Assembly (NCBI RefSeq): GCF_041154505.1
Contig: NZ_AP028672.1
Span: 3,450,501-3,514,500, forward strand
Source of the DNA: Acidovorax sp. A79
Lineage (GTDB): Bacteria > Pseudomonadota > Gammaproteobacteria > Burkholderiales > Burkholderiaceae_C
Direction: 5' to 3'
DNA length: 64,000 nt
The position numbers and the translations under genes were made by a program. Each line of letters opens with the position of its first letter. Within the stretch, counting starts at the first letter, position 1. The notes under the pieces are model-generated. The model was not told where the DNA came from and did no database searches. It saw only the letters and a program-made list of their open reading frames with translations. This document shows, piece after piece, positions 9,301-16,270 of this stretch.

Positions 9301-12300
9301 CAACACGGCGGTCACCTTCTCGCAAGACAGCGGCGGCCAGTGGGTCGCGCACGCGGGTGGCGCTCCGCTCGCCGGGCAGGGCGCGGCCGCACTGTTCGAC
9401 AACAGCGCGCTCAATCTCGACGGCCTGTCCCATGTGAACACCCTCGCGGTGGGCCCTGTCTCGGGCAATCAGAACTGGGAGGACATCGCGGGCGGCGGCG
9501 ACCTGGACTACAACGACGTGCTGCTCAACGTCACCATGCCGCTGCTGGTGGACGACAGCTTCCTGAACATCGACGCGGAGTCCGATGTGGGCTCCACGCG
9601 CTTCACCGTGAGCTACGGCGCCGACGGTGCGGCCGCGCTGCAGGGCAAGGCCTATGGGCTGGTCCTGACCGGTGGTGAAGGCACGCCCTCGGGCTTCAAG
9701 GACACCGCGCAGTACTCGAACGGCCAGCCCGCCGATGTGCTGCTCAAGAGCGGGCCCGGCGGCACGCTCATCGGCTACGTGACGGTGGACGGCGTGGAAA
9801 AGACGGTCTTCCAGCTGTCGGTCGATGCCGCCACGGGCGAGGTCACGTTCGACCAGCAGCGCACGGTGGTGCATTCGACGCCGGGCGACTCCAACGAGGT
9901 GCAGTCGGCGCTGGCGGGCAAGATCGGCCTGCAGCTCACGGCCACCGATGGCGATGGCGACCATGTCAACGCGAGCATCGACCTGGGCCGCATGCTGTTC
10001 ATCGCGGACGACGGCCCCGTGGCGAAGGACGACACGGATGGCACGCAGTGGGTGGTGGACCACTGGGTCGCCACCGGCAACGTGCTCACGGGGGCGGGCA
10101 CCACCTCGGGCGATGCCGGCAAGGACCAGCACGAGGGCATGCAGGACGGCGCCAAGGCCGAGGTCGTGCAGGTGCGCGCGGGTGCAGAGGGCGCCGTGTG
10201 GACGCCTGGCACGGCCGTGGCCAGCGGTGGCAGCGCCACGGTGGCGGGCCAGTACGGCTCGCTCACCATCGAGTCCGATGGCGACTACACCTACACCGGG
10301 CACCAGACCACCGTGCAGCTCGGAGGGGGCGCGGGCGTGCCGGCCGGCACCGATGCCTTCGACTACGGCAAGCCCTACACCACGAACCTGGGCGAGCAGC
10401 TGATCACCAGCCCCACGCCCGCGCAGACCGGCGGCGCCGTGGTCACCAGCCAGGGCAATGGCGCGGGCGTGGACGACCCCACCGAACCCGTGCCGGGCGA
10501 CGTGGGCGCCAGCACACCCGAGCAGGTGGGCTACTCGCCCAGCCAGGGCACGGAGGCCCTGTCGGTGGACCTGGGCACGATGGCCGTGCGGGCCGTGGTG
10601 GACATTTCCAACCTGTTCCAGAACGAATCGGGCCAGACGGGCAACCAGGGCGAGACCGGGCGCTGGGAGGCGTTCGACGCCGCCGGCAACAAGGTGGGCG
10701 AGGGCATGATCGGCGGCGCGCTGTTCCACAACGGCGCGAACGGCAGCGACCCCGTGCACCAGGGCCAGGTGGAGATCGAGGTGCTGGGCGCCGACGGCAA
10801 CCCCATCGCCTTCCAGAACGTGGTGTTCTCGGGCGTGGACTATCTCGCCGGTGACAAGGGCAGCGACAGCTCGGACTACTTCGTCAAGGCGGTCAGCTTC
10901 GAGGAAGCCGTGGCGCCCGAGACGACGGACACGTTCAGCTACCAGATGAAGGACGGCGATGGCGACACCGACAGCGCCACGCTGACCATCGAAACCGGCC
11001 ACCAGCAGAGCACGCAGGGCCTGGGCATGGTGTACGAGGACGGCCTGGCCACGGGCAACGTGGACAGCAGCCCGCACACCACCGATACGGCTGGCACGCT
11101 GGGCATGGGGGGCGCCACCTACGCGCTGGTGGCCCCGGTGCAGAAGATCACCTCGGCGGGCGAAGAGGTGCGCTGGAGCACGTCGGCCGATGGCAAGACC
11201 CTGACCGGCACGGCCGGCGCGGGCGCCGATGTGCGCACGGTGGCCGTGGCCACCATCGACGACAGCGGCCAGTACAAGGTGGAACTCAAGGGCCAGGTGG
11301 ACCACGCCTACACCGAGAGCGGCGAGGAGAACCTGTACCTGCAGCTGGTGGCGCAGAAGACGGTGGACGGCGAGACCGAGGTCCAGGGCTTCAACATCAA
11401 GATCCAGGACGACGCGCCGGTGTACGTGGGCGGTACGCAGGACACCCTGGTCGCCAACAGCGGCGTGGGCGAGGTCACGGCGGACCTGGGCGCACGCGTG
11501 GGTGCCGACGTGGTGGGGGCGGACGTGAACCTCACGGCGACCTCGGCCACCACCGTGGGCACGTCCCCCGTGCGGTATGTCTCCATGTCGTACCTGCAGG
11601 GCGGCGATGTGCATTCCACCGTGATGACGGTGGACGGCAACAAGGTGTTCTACCAGGCCACGAGCGACGGCAGCATCAAGGCGGTGTACGACGACGGCGG
11701 TGTGCTGAAGACCGCGTTCACCGTGAACGGCGTGGTGAATGCCGACGGCACGACCAGCTACGTCACCAACATGGTGGCGGTGGCCGACAAGGTGCAGGTG
11801 GGCGAGACGGTCACACCCGGCAGCACGACGACCGTGGAGAAGACCGTGGTCTTCGGCGACAGCAAGAACGATGATGTGTTCAAGCCCAGCAGCTATACCC
11901 ACTCGTCGGCTGGCGGCAGCGAAATGGGCGCGCGGTACGTGGACTCCGCCACGGGCATCTACATGCAGATCTCGGCCGACAAGGACGAGACCAAGGCCAA
12001 CACCGTGCAGTGGAAGAACGGGAAGTGGGAGGTCACCCAGGACGACACCTCGCTGCAGACCGACGGCAACCAGGCCAACGACCCCGAGGTCAACTGGTCG
12101 TCCACGGGCAACGGCAATGGCGGGGGGGGCTTTGGCGTCGGCGACAACTTCATCGGCAACGACAGCTCGGTGGGCGAGCGCGATTCCGACAGGAGCGATG
12201 CCGTGAAGGCCGGCGACGGCGCGGGCGAGCGCCTGGTGGTCGAGTTCTTCAAGGCCGACGGCACGCGCCTGAACGTGACCTCCGCCGACTTCAAGCTCGA

Positions 12301-13219
12301 CCACCTGGGCAAGGAGGAAGCCGCCGTGGTCACGGCGGTGAACACCGGCAGCGGCGGCGCCACGACCGTGGTGGGATCGCCCATCGTTCAGGAGGGCACG
12401 GCCAGCGGCGGCAACACCAATGGTGGTACCGCCAGCGTGGAGACGCCCGTCAGGGTGGATCCGGCGGGCTCGGCCACATTCAACACCGTCCAGTTCACCG
12501 CCGAAGATTGCACGGACTACCGGGTGACCGATGCGGCCACCCTGACCTACACCGAGACGGTGACGACACCTCCGGTCACGACGCCTGTCTATGCCGACCA
12601 GATGTGGATCGACCTGCAGGCCGTGATCGTCGATGGCGACGGCGACACGCTGGCGGACCCGATCGACGTCAAGATCGTCATCGACACCGGCAACACGCTC
12701 GATGGCGACGAGGTGGAGCTGTCCGATGCGGCGGCGGGCGGGCTGGCCATCAAGGGTGGCGATGCGCCGGAAACCATCGTGGGCAGCGCGGGCGACGATA
12801 CCGTGCAGGCTGGCGAGGGCAATGACACCGTGCAGGGAGGTGACGGCGACGATGTGCTGGATGGGGGCCCTGGCAGCGACATCCTGGCCGGCGGCGATGG
12901 CGACGACACCATCGAGATCAACCTCGCGGACAGCAGCCCCGGCGGCACCGACAAGGATGTCGTCAAGGACCTGGAGGAGGGCGACAAGATCGAGGTGGCG
13001 GACCTGCTGACGGACGACGGTGGCGACCTGCTCGCAAGCCTGCCTCTGGCGGCGGATGCCTCGGGCGACACGAACATCGCGGTGGACAGCAACGGACCGG
13101 CGGCGGGCGGAGCGTCCCAGACCGTGGTGGTGGAAGACACCACGCCGGAGGCCCTGGCCGTGGACCTGGCCCTGGGGACCCCCGATGTGGCGACGGTGAC
13201 CAAGCCAAACGACGACTGA
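3347..13219 (+). CDS. lapA: Giant LapA-type RTX adhesin with retention module
   Basis: A 3290-residue surface adhesin exported by type I secretion. Residues 1-135 form a retention module (VVAVTGTAFAVDADG; GGRVELLLDDGQTLAV). TAAG at residues 109-112 matches the di-alanine site cut by LapG proteases. A proline-rich linker covers about residues 164-226. Five Bap-like repeats carry EEES...GNDE...WGAD..FG...EDGDGD...DDIPV (starts near 4049, 5147, 5651, 6152 and 8609). Two DUF4114-like domains (IGFFIIPNG...NWEDL...YDDVN) lie near 6625-7110 and 9085-9535. RTX nonapeptides near residues 3145-3195 precede the C-terminal secretion signal. The ATG at 3347 (MSQIATVV) is chosen over 3293 because it has a GGAG nine bases upstream and matches known retention-module starts. 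I found only one cysteine (residue 3055). Confidence 0.93.
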   Translation: MSQIATVVAVTGTAFAVDADGHRRPLKAGDALQKGEIVQTTAGGRVELLLDDGQTLAVAPAQSVKIDDSVTQTAERATAQEASVGQGTIDTVIQALQRGGDLNEQLDATAAGLGGGAGGEGEGSSFVQLLRIFEGVDPLAYQYSFTPQSAPDIDFNPLAVLTVDAAPTPAPPPPVAPPPPPVPAPPPPAPPTPPVPAPPPPPAPPPPGPPGPPPPAPPPPPPPGPVRVNLNVTLEEESVASAGGNQGNSSGGNGVIGNDEDDGLSSVRNGNFDLGGGSIFSVTLPGYAGVPVPPGGVTIYFDALGQPIPQGDSSAQPAVLLVILPDGSFTLAVVGPLHHAPGDGENFLALPLITFNGVTGEGGEFTAEVNMSVQDDIPVITTSTEDAPTLTTSDRGVNQATNTGYEGTENNPDAVDSDTDSNTFNGTAFVVSFGADGPKLLPGGSEGEGPAVRDGYAFAFQIGNGGATGLYATGTNTEIVLSTTEDPSVVVGRDGSGNVILTLQIDPQTGAVVMTQTGAIRHAAPDGVDGGGDELQALGTGVLSVVLEATDNDDDTVAAELDLGGRLLFGDDVPVHRYDEAPGQGEGPGEPVERVLSLQAEEESAMEGGHTIGNDENDLPLTSVDSGGLTQINGAINWGADGFGKLTGVRVGSGEGATNVPVGQAVWFNANGEVIPSGPGGAQPDGAAASLVVEATGSYTLTVLATMNHAAGGTVVQGEDWLNLETVRLVGEDGDGDAITVALETRVQDDIPVHVKLLGIPVPLVALLEEESASNGDGGVIGNDESLDWLAIIPVGSLSASTGAQSMTGVVRWGADQFGGVAAVQVGAQEYAVGNTIATVYLDREGQPIADGDTTTPRSVELRIDGATGGYRLTVIGPLDHDPGQGENLMLRTFTFVGIDGDGDRIGVDLYAKIQDDVPEHARENGSVVKLSLKVEEESVPHSGGTLGNNETADGLSHAHTDATGFQGAVKWGADDFGGITGVKVQTGIFTENSYSPVAGVVTVYFDQNGKALPPGATSGAAVLTVDADGAYRFEVLDNLIHKGAGEDWLNLPRITFVGEDGDGDRIGVELNASIQDDVPIVTVSDAVPVAEHSFTVEYKGGEAGYNNSFGYYFKNPDGSIDTSRGGFVLWDNVKTEGGMTVSLPTGVTADQIGFFIIPNGDSQNGALGDAQAVSFQLVGGKWTAFAGGSPLAGEGAPIYFSDQALNSDGQSHLQQTPSGTAAGQDSRGNFNWEDLKITSGSSDKDYDDVNLDLNWNVPLLVKDAQADLGTSSDNDGKALSGSFQFHFGADGAAASGSKTFGLSVGAQGQASALKDTATGSAVLVKMEGGAAVGYILIGGVQTNVFKVSVAGDAANNGQVTVEQYRAVVHPTNDPHEIVNIGGGVIQLTAQAKDGDGDKSNTATYDIGRQINFQDTGPVAADDAANLTASAGTMGTTEHAVGNVLGNDMYEAKADGAHAEVVFNRAGGDRSGNTTDLDGPSFDANGTLGTLRIAANGDATYALNDLKAMALGEGASVTDSFNYQMKDADGDTDVANVRVTVQGVNNAPEFVTGNDQTTEIWVDKDGDGNKDGDEVSRYSGPNADQIAVSVQEDALEPGNRESPDQTTTDAASFGVADPDIGDTVGVRFDTTGSLLPALTSGGAPIVWTPNASGTELIGKVGGTEIIKVTIGGTYESGYTSSVVLLGPVDHAPPPAGTATDGDVKELNFTVIANDRPLNPSTGLTDTMALKVTVEDDAPTARLVDGAAMVLSATLEEESALRGGAKIGNDERDASDLAHGAQLEASTGVQVMTGAVKWGADGFGKVTGLQFGGTTVNVDLGTGGKVYFNADGQPQGSSTGAAAVLEVQANGEYTLTVTGALMHSAQGEDTLNLGRVQIVGEDRDGDAIGVELAASVKDDIPVITTVEPVPVPGITVQLVGSDAGYNNTWGYYIKDASGMPTTGTVVWDNVKNQPVTSVTLPPGVLPGQVGFFMIPNGDSLNGSLGNNTAVTFSQDSGGQWVAHAGGAPLAGQGAAALFDNSALNLDGLSHVNTLAVGPVSGNQNWEDIAGGGDLDYNDVLLNVTMPLLVDDSFLNIDAESDVGSTRFTVSYGADGAAALQGKAYGLVLTGGEGTPSGFKDTAQYSNGQPADVLLKSGPGGTLIGYVTVDGVEKTVFQLSVDAATGEVTFDQQRTVVHSTPGDSNEVQSALAGKIGLQLTATDGDGDHVNASIDLGRMLFIADDGPVAKDDTDGTQWVVDHWVATGNVLTGAGTTSGDAGKDQHEGMQDGAKAEVVQVRAGAEGAVWTPGTAVASGGSATVAGQYGSLTIESDGDYTYTGHQTTVQLGGGAGVPAGTDAFDYGKPYTTNLGEQLITSPTPAQTGGAVVTSQGNGAGVDDPTEPVPGDVGASTPEQVGYSPSQGTEALSVDLGTMAVRAVVDISNLFQNESGQTGNQGETGRWEAFDAAGNKVGEGMIGGALFHNGANGSDPVHQGQVEIEVLGADGNPIAFQNVVFSGVDYLAGDKGSDSSDYFVKAVSFEEAVAPETTDTFSYQMKDGDGDTDSATLTIETGHQQSTQGLGMVYEDGLATGNVDSSPHTTDTAGTLGMGGATYALVAPVQKITSAGEEVRWSTSADGKTLTGTAGAGADVRTVAVATIDDSGQYKVELKGQVDHAYTESGEENLYLQLVAQKTVDGETEVQGFNIKIQDDAPVYVGGTQDTLVANSGVGEVTADLGARVGADVVGADVNLTATSATTVGTSPVRYVSMSYLQGGDVHSTVMTVDGNKVFYQATSDGSIKAVYDDGGVLKTAFTVNGVVNADGTTSYVTNMVAVADKVQVGETVTPGSTTTVEKTVVFGDSKNDDVFKPSSYTHSSAGGSEMGARYVDSATGIYMQISADKDETKANTVQWKNGKWEVTQDDTSLQTDGNQANDPEVNWSSTGNGNGGGGFGVGDNFIGNDSSVGERDSDRSDAVKAGDGAGERLVVEFFKADGTRLNVTSADFKLDHLGKEEAAVVTAVNTGSGGATTVVGSPIVQEGTASGGNTNGGTASVETPVRVDPAGSATFNTVQFTAEDCTDYRVTDAATLTYTETVTTPPVTTPVYADQMWIDLQAVIVDGDGDTLADPIDVKIVIDTGNTLDGDEVELSDAAAGGLAIKGGDAPETIVGSAGDDTVQAGEGNDTVQGGDGDDVLDGGPGSDILAGGDGDDTIEINLADSSPGGTDKDVVKDLEEGDKIEVADLLTDDGGDLLASLPLAADASGDTNIAVDSNGPAAGGASQTVVVEDTTPEALAVDLALGTPDVATVTKPNDD
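3838..4023 (+). repeat. Proline-rich linker tract in the adhesin
   Basis: About 62 codons made almost only of CCx proline codons with alanine, glycine and valine. The tract separates the membrane-retained N-terminal module from the repeat region. Such tracts are extended and stiff and may span the outer membrane channel. The DNA is low-complexity and prone to slippage or assembly collapse. Confidence 0.85.
5147..6590 (+). repeat. Three adjacent ~167-residue Bap-like repeats in the adhesin
   Basis: The EEES codons begin near 5147, 5651 and 6152, so the units are 504 and 501 bases apart. Each carries EEES, GNDE or GNNE, W/RWGAD..FG, a VYFD-like strand, ..DGDGD and ends in QDDIPV or QDDVP. Diverged single copies start near 4049 and 8609. 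The units differ at many positions, so this is old duplication rather than recent amplification. Confidence 0.8.
12778..12930 (+). repeat. RTX calcium-binding nonapeptide repeats
   Basis: Encodes GSAGDDTVQAGEGNDTVQGG, then GDGDDVLDGGPGSDILAGG and GDGDDTIEI, which follow the GGxGxDxUx pattern. In this family the repeats bind calcium outside the cell, fold the C-terminus and precede the uncleaved type I secretion signal. Confidence 0.9.
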
Positions 13220-13220
13220 G

Positions 13221-13257
13221 CCACGCACCCCAGGCGCAAGGGGCCTGGGGTGCGTGG
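13221..13257 (+). terminator. Hairpin directly after the adhesin gene
   Basis: A perfect 15-bp inverted repeat (13221-13235 and 13243-13257) with a 7-base loop starts right after the stop codon. No T-run follows, so it may be a stabilising 3' hairpin or work with the second hairpin 24 bases downstream. Confidence 0.6.
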
Positions 13258-13280
13258 GTTGTGGATGGGCAAGAAAAAGG

Positions 13281-13330
13281 CTGCCACCGCTTGTGGATCA
13301 AGCGGTGGCAGCTATCTGTTTTGATGACAG
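13281..13330 (+). repeat. Dispersed palindromic element, copy 1 (after lapA)
   Basis: A perfect 12-bp stem, CTGCCACCGCTT / AAGCGGTGGCAG, with loop GTGGATC, followed by GCTAT and a TTTT tract. The loop, the CGCTT/AAGCG stem base and the flanking GCTAT are shared with the elements at 30976, 32398 and 57458. It lies between the convergent adhesin and lapD genes and could also terminate transcription. Confidence 0.55.
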
Positions 13331-13489
13331 GCAAGAGGCCGGCGGCAGAGTGCCTTCGCCCTCGCTGGCACCGGACCCTTCATGTCGCGCGGAGCCGCCG
13401 CGGCGCATGACGCCGCGCCAGAGCGGCATCCCTTGCGTGCGGCAGCGCGCGAGGATGGCAAGGAAGATGCCAGGCGCCGCCGGAACGCC

Positions 13490-15403
13490 TCAACGGATGC
13501 CCGGCCCTGTGGCGCCATCAAAGCCCAGCGAGGCCAGCAGGGGCAGGTCGTCCCGCGATTCGACCCCCAGCGCGATGACCTGGATACCAATGGCATGGGC
13601 GATGCTGCACAGCCCCTTGAGAAACTCCTGGTTGCCCAGATTGCCCGCGATGCCGCGCACGTAGCTGGGATGCACCTTGATGTAGTCCAGCCCCAGGTCG
13701 GCGAGTTTGTTGCCTTCGGTGAACCGCTGGCCGAAGTATTCGATGCCCACGCGGCATCCGAGTTGCTGCAGGGTGTGGGCAAGCTCCTTGAACGCATCGA
13801 AGGCGCGGAACACCCCGTACTCCGGCACCTCGAAAAGCAGGCGTGGACAGATGTCGGGGTAGGCGCGCAGCAACTGCATCAGCTCGTTGCGGAAGTGGAA
13901 GTCCGCGATGGTCTCGGACGACAGGTTGATCGCGATGTCGCCGGCCGTGCCGCGCAGGTGCTCGATGGCCAGGCGCACCACGCGCAGGTCGATGGGGGCC
14001 GTGAGGTTCAGGTGCGCGGCCATCGGCATGAAGTCGCCCGCGGACAGCAGGGCGCCCGAGGCGTCGGACGCCAGGCGGATCACGCCTTCCTGGTGGATGG
14101 CGCCTTCGCCGCGTCCGTCGACAACGGGGTAGAAGGCCAGCTGCAGCCTGCCACCGGTGACGGCTTCGGTCAGCAGCGTGCGCCATTGTTCGGCGGGCCG
14201 GGCCTCGGCGGGGTGCTCGCCTTCGTCGGCGAACATGCTGTTGGGGCCCAGGGATTGCGCCCGCGCCAGCGCCTCATCCGCCCTGCTGAAAAGCGCGCCC
14301 AGGGTTTCCTGGCGCCGGTAGCCCACGGCGCAGATGTGGAACAGGTCGGGGGCCGTGGCAGACCAGTGGGGCAGCCATTGCGATGACAGGCGCGCGAAGA
14401 TATCCTGCGCGGCCTCGGACGGGGACGGCGTGGAGGGGCACAGGACGCCGAACTCACCGCCGTTGAGGCGCCCCGCGCGCTGGCCGGGCTTGCCCTCGCC
14501 GCTCTTGTAGAGCACGGAGCCCAGGTGCTTGAGCAGGGCATCCACCCGCTGATGGCCCAGTTGCGCGTTCAGCCTCTCCAGATTGGCCAGGCGGACAATC
14601 ACCAGGCTGCCCGATGAGAGGAATTGCTCGCCTTCCAGGGCTTCGCGCAGGTGCGACAGGAAGTACTCGCGGCTGGAGAGGCCGGTGACTGCATCGCGGT
14701 TGACCTTCTTGCGCAGCCCTTCCAGGCGGGCCGCCTCCTCCCCGAACATGGACCGCAGGCGCGCGACCATGTCGTTCATGCCCCGCGCCACGCTGCGCAG
14801 TTCGGGTGTCCGCGGCTCCGTGATCTTGATGAAACGCCGCTCCGCGATGGCCTCGGCCTGCGCGACCACATCGCGCAAGGGGCGCGTGATGCGGCGCACC
14901 GCGATGGTTCCCGCGCCGCCCGCGACAAGGCTGCCCAGGACGAACCAGGCCAGCAGTTCCAGCGTGCCGCTCCAGAGGCTGCGGTAGGCGTACTGGTCGT
15001 GGCTTGCGAGGGTCAGCGTTCCATATTGTTTCCATCCATCCTGGATCAGCGCCCTGCCAGGCTCCGCGCTGATCGGGATCAGCCGGGCGAACCAGCCGGG
15101 CGCGCCTTCCAACTGCCCGTCGAAGGTGCGCTGCACGAGCGTCTGGCCCGTGGGCGAGGCGATGCGGATGAAGCGGTAGTGGCCAGCGTCAAACTGCGCG
15201 GCGACCTGCAGCTCCACCGTGACCGGGTCCTTGTCGAGCTGCGAAAGCGCCAGCGCCAGCGACGTGGCGTTGTCGAAGTTCTTGATCTGCAGCTGCTGCT
15301 GCAGGTAGTGCCGCGCGGACAGGACGCTGACGAGCATGCTGCCTCCAAAGGCCAGCGCCATGACCAGTCCGATGGCAAGCCAGAGTTGTTTGGTGAGTGA
15401 CAT
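13490..15403 (-). CDS. lapD: LapD-type c-di-GMP receptor (degenerate GGDEF and EAL)
   Basis: Inner-membrane receptor of 637 residues. It has an N-terminal membrane helix (about 8-28), a periplasmic domain, a second helix (about 150-170), a HAMP linker (RRITRPLRDVVAQAEAIAERRF), then GGDEF and EAL domains. The GGDEF motif reads NGGEF and the EAL signature is replaced by FYPVVD, so neither synthesis nor hydrolysis of c-di-GMP is expected. In LapD, c-di-GMP bound in the cytoplasm makes the periplasmic domain hold the LapG protease. The lapG gene lies 31 bases upstream in the same orientation and the adhesin substrate is convergent, supporting the call strongly. Confidence 0.92.
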   Translation of the reverse strand: MSLTKQLWLAIGLVMALAFGGSMLVSVLSARHYLQQQLQIKNFDNATSLALALSQLDKDPVTVELQVAAQFDAGHYRFIRIASPTGQTLVQRTFDGQLEGAPGWFARLIPISAEPGRALIQDGWKQYGTLTLASHDQYAYRSLWSGTLELLAWFVLGSLVAGGAGTIAVRRITRPLRDVVAQAEAIAERRFIKITEPRTPELRSVARGMNDMVARLRSMFGEEAARLEGLRKKVNRDAVTGLSSREYFLSHLREALEGEQFLSSGSLVIVRLANLERLNAQLGHQRVDALLKHLGSVLYKSGEGKPGQRAGRLNGGEFGVLCPSTPSPSEAAQDIFARLSSQWLPHWSATAPDLFHICAVGYRRQETLGALFSRADEALARAQSLGPNSMFADEGEHPAEARPAEQWRTLLTEAVTGGRLQLAFYPVVDGRGEGAIHQEGVIRLASDASGALLSAGDFMPMAAHLNLTAPIDLRVVRLAIEHLRGTAGDIAINLSSETIADFHFRNELMQLLRAYPDICPRLLFEVPEYGVFRAFDAFKELAHTLQQLGCRVGIEYFGQRFTEGNKLADLGLDYIKVHPSYVRGIAGNLGNQEFLKGLCSIAHAIGIQVIALGVESRDDLPLLASLGFDGATGPGIR

Positions 15404-15433
15404 GGTCGCTATCTCCGGTGATTGGTGCAGGGG

Positions 15434-16132
15434 TCAGAAACCCTCTTGCCGCATGCGTTCGAGTACGTCGCGCCAGCGTGACAGCCGCGTCGTCGGGTCT
15501 GCCGACGATGTGGATGCGCCGGACACCCACAGCCCTTCGTTGTTGAAGCTGAACACGGGGGACAGGTCCGGCCGGGACGAGGCCGGGCGGATGGCCGTGA
15601 TCAGGTTGTCCAGCACCACCGGCTCTTCGGCCGGATGGGCGTAGTAGCCCAGGACCATGTGGGCTTCGCTCTTGCTGCTGCCGGGGCCGCCGATGCGGGC
15701 CCTCACGTAGATCATCCGCAGCCTGTCGTTGGGCACGCCCATGTGCAGCAGCGTGATGTATTTGGCGATGGAGAAGTCTTCGCAGTCGCCCGCGCCGCGC
15801 CCCATGAACTCCAGCGGCGTGGCCCAGTAGTCGTTTTGCTGCCAGACCACCGCATCGCTTTCAAACAGCATGCGGCGGTTGAAGAAGCTGTTGACGTGGG
15901 CGAGCTTGTCCACCTCGCTCAGGTGCTGGCCCTCGTTGAGCATGGCGCGCCAGGCGCTGACCTGCTCGGCCCCCTTGGGGCCGTGGCGCTGGAGGGCGAG
16001 GGCTTGAATCCTGTCCAGGTCAGGGGCGCTGAATACGGCCCCCAGCAGGGTTGCAACGGCCAATGCCAGCACCACCCGGAAGTGCGCGGTGGCCCGGGGC
16101 GCGTGCTGGAAAAGTGGCTGCAGGAAATGCAT
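15434..16132 (-). CDS. lapG: LapG-type periplasmic transglutaminase-like cysteine protease
   Basis: A 232-residue protein with an N-terminal hydrophobic export segment (about residues 18-36) and a bacterial transglutaminase-like fold. The likely catalytic triad is Cys117 in GAGDCEDF, His158 in EAHMVLGYY and Asp175 in VVLDNL. This family cuts LapA-type adhesins after the retention module at a di-alanine site, releasing them from the cell surface; the adhesin here has such a site (TAAG, residues 109-112). It is the first gene of a lapG-lapD pair. Confidence 0.93.
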   Translation of the reverse strand: MHFLQPLFQHAPRATAHFRVVLALAVATLLGAVFSAPDLDRIQALALQRHGPKGAEQVSAWRAMLNEGQHLSEVDKLAHVNSFFNRRMLFESDAVVWQQNDYWATPLEFMGRGAGDCEDFSIAKYITLLHMGVPNDRLRMIYVRARIGGPGSSKSEAHMVLGYYAHPAEEPVVLDNLITAIRPASSRPDLSPVFSFNNEGLWVSGASTSSADPTTRLSRWRDVLERMRQEGF

Positions 16133-16215
16133 GGAACACGCGAAACGCGGCTACCTTGCGCGGAAGTAACTGGATTCAACCAGTGGTTGCAGAGTTGTAA
16201 AAAAAAACTGTGCGA

Positions 16216-16242
16216 GTTTCAATCGAAATGCTACGTTTCAAT
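16216..16242. promoter_or_regulatory. Direct repeat GTTTCAAT in the lapG-lapE intergenic region
   Basis: GTTTCAAT occurs at 16216-16223 and 16235-16242, a 19-base period, in the A/T-rich divergent region between lapG and the TolC-family gene. The spacing would suit a regulator binding one DNA face roughly every two turns. No confident -10/-35 pair was identified. Confidence 0.25.
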
Positions 16243-16270
16243 TCTGCATCACAAATGATTCGGAGTTGTC

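Noticed and set aside
4067..13228. A 3053-codon open frame on the strand opposite lapA
   Set aside because: It mirrors the adhesin gene. High GC at third positions and the repeat structure remove stop codons in that antisense frame; the translation is His/Val/Arg-rich without any family feature.
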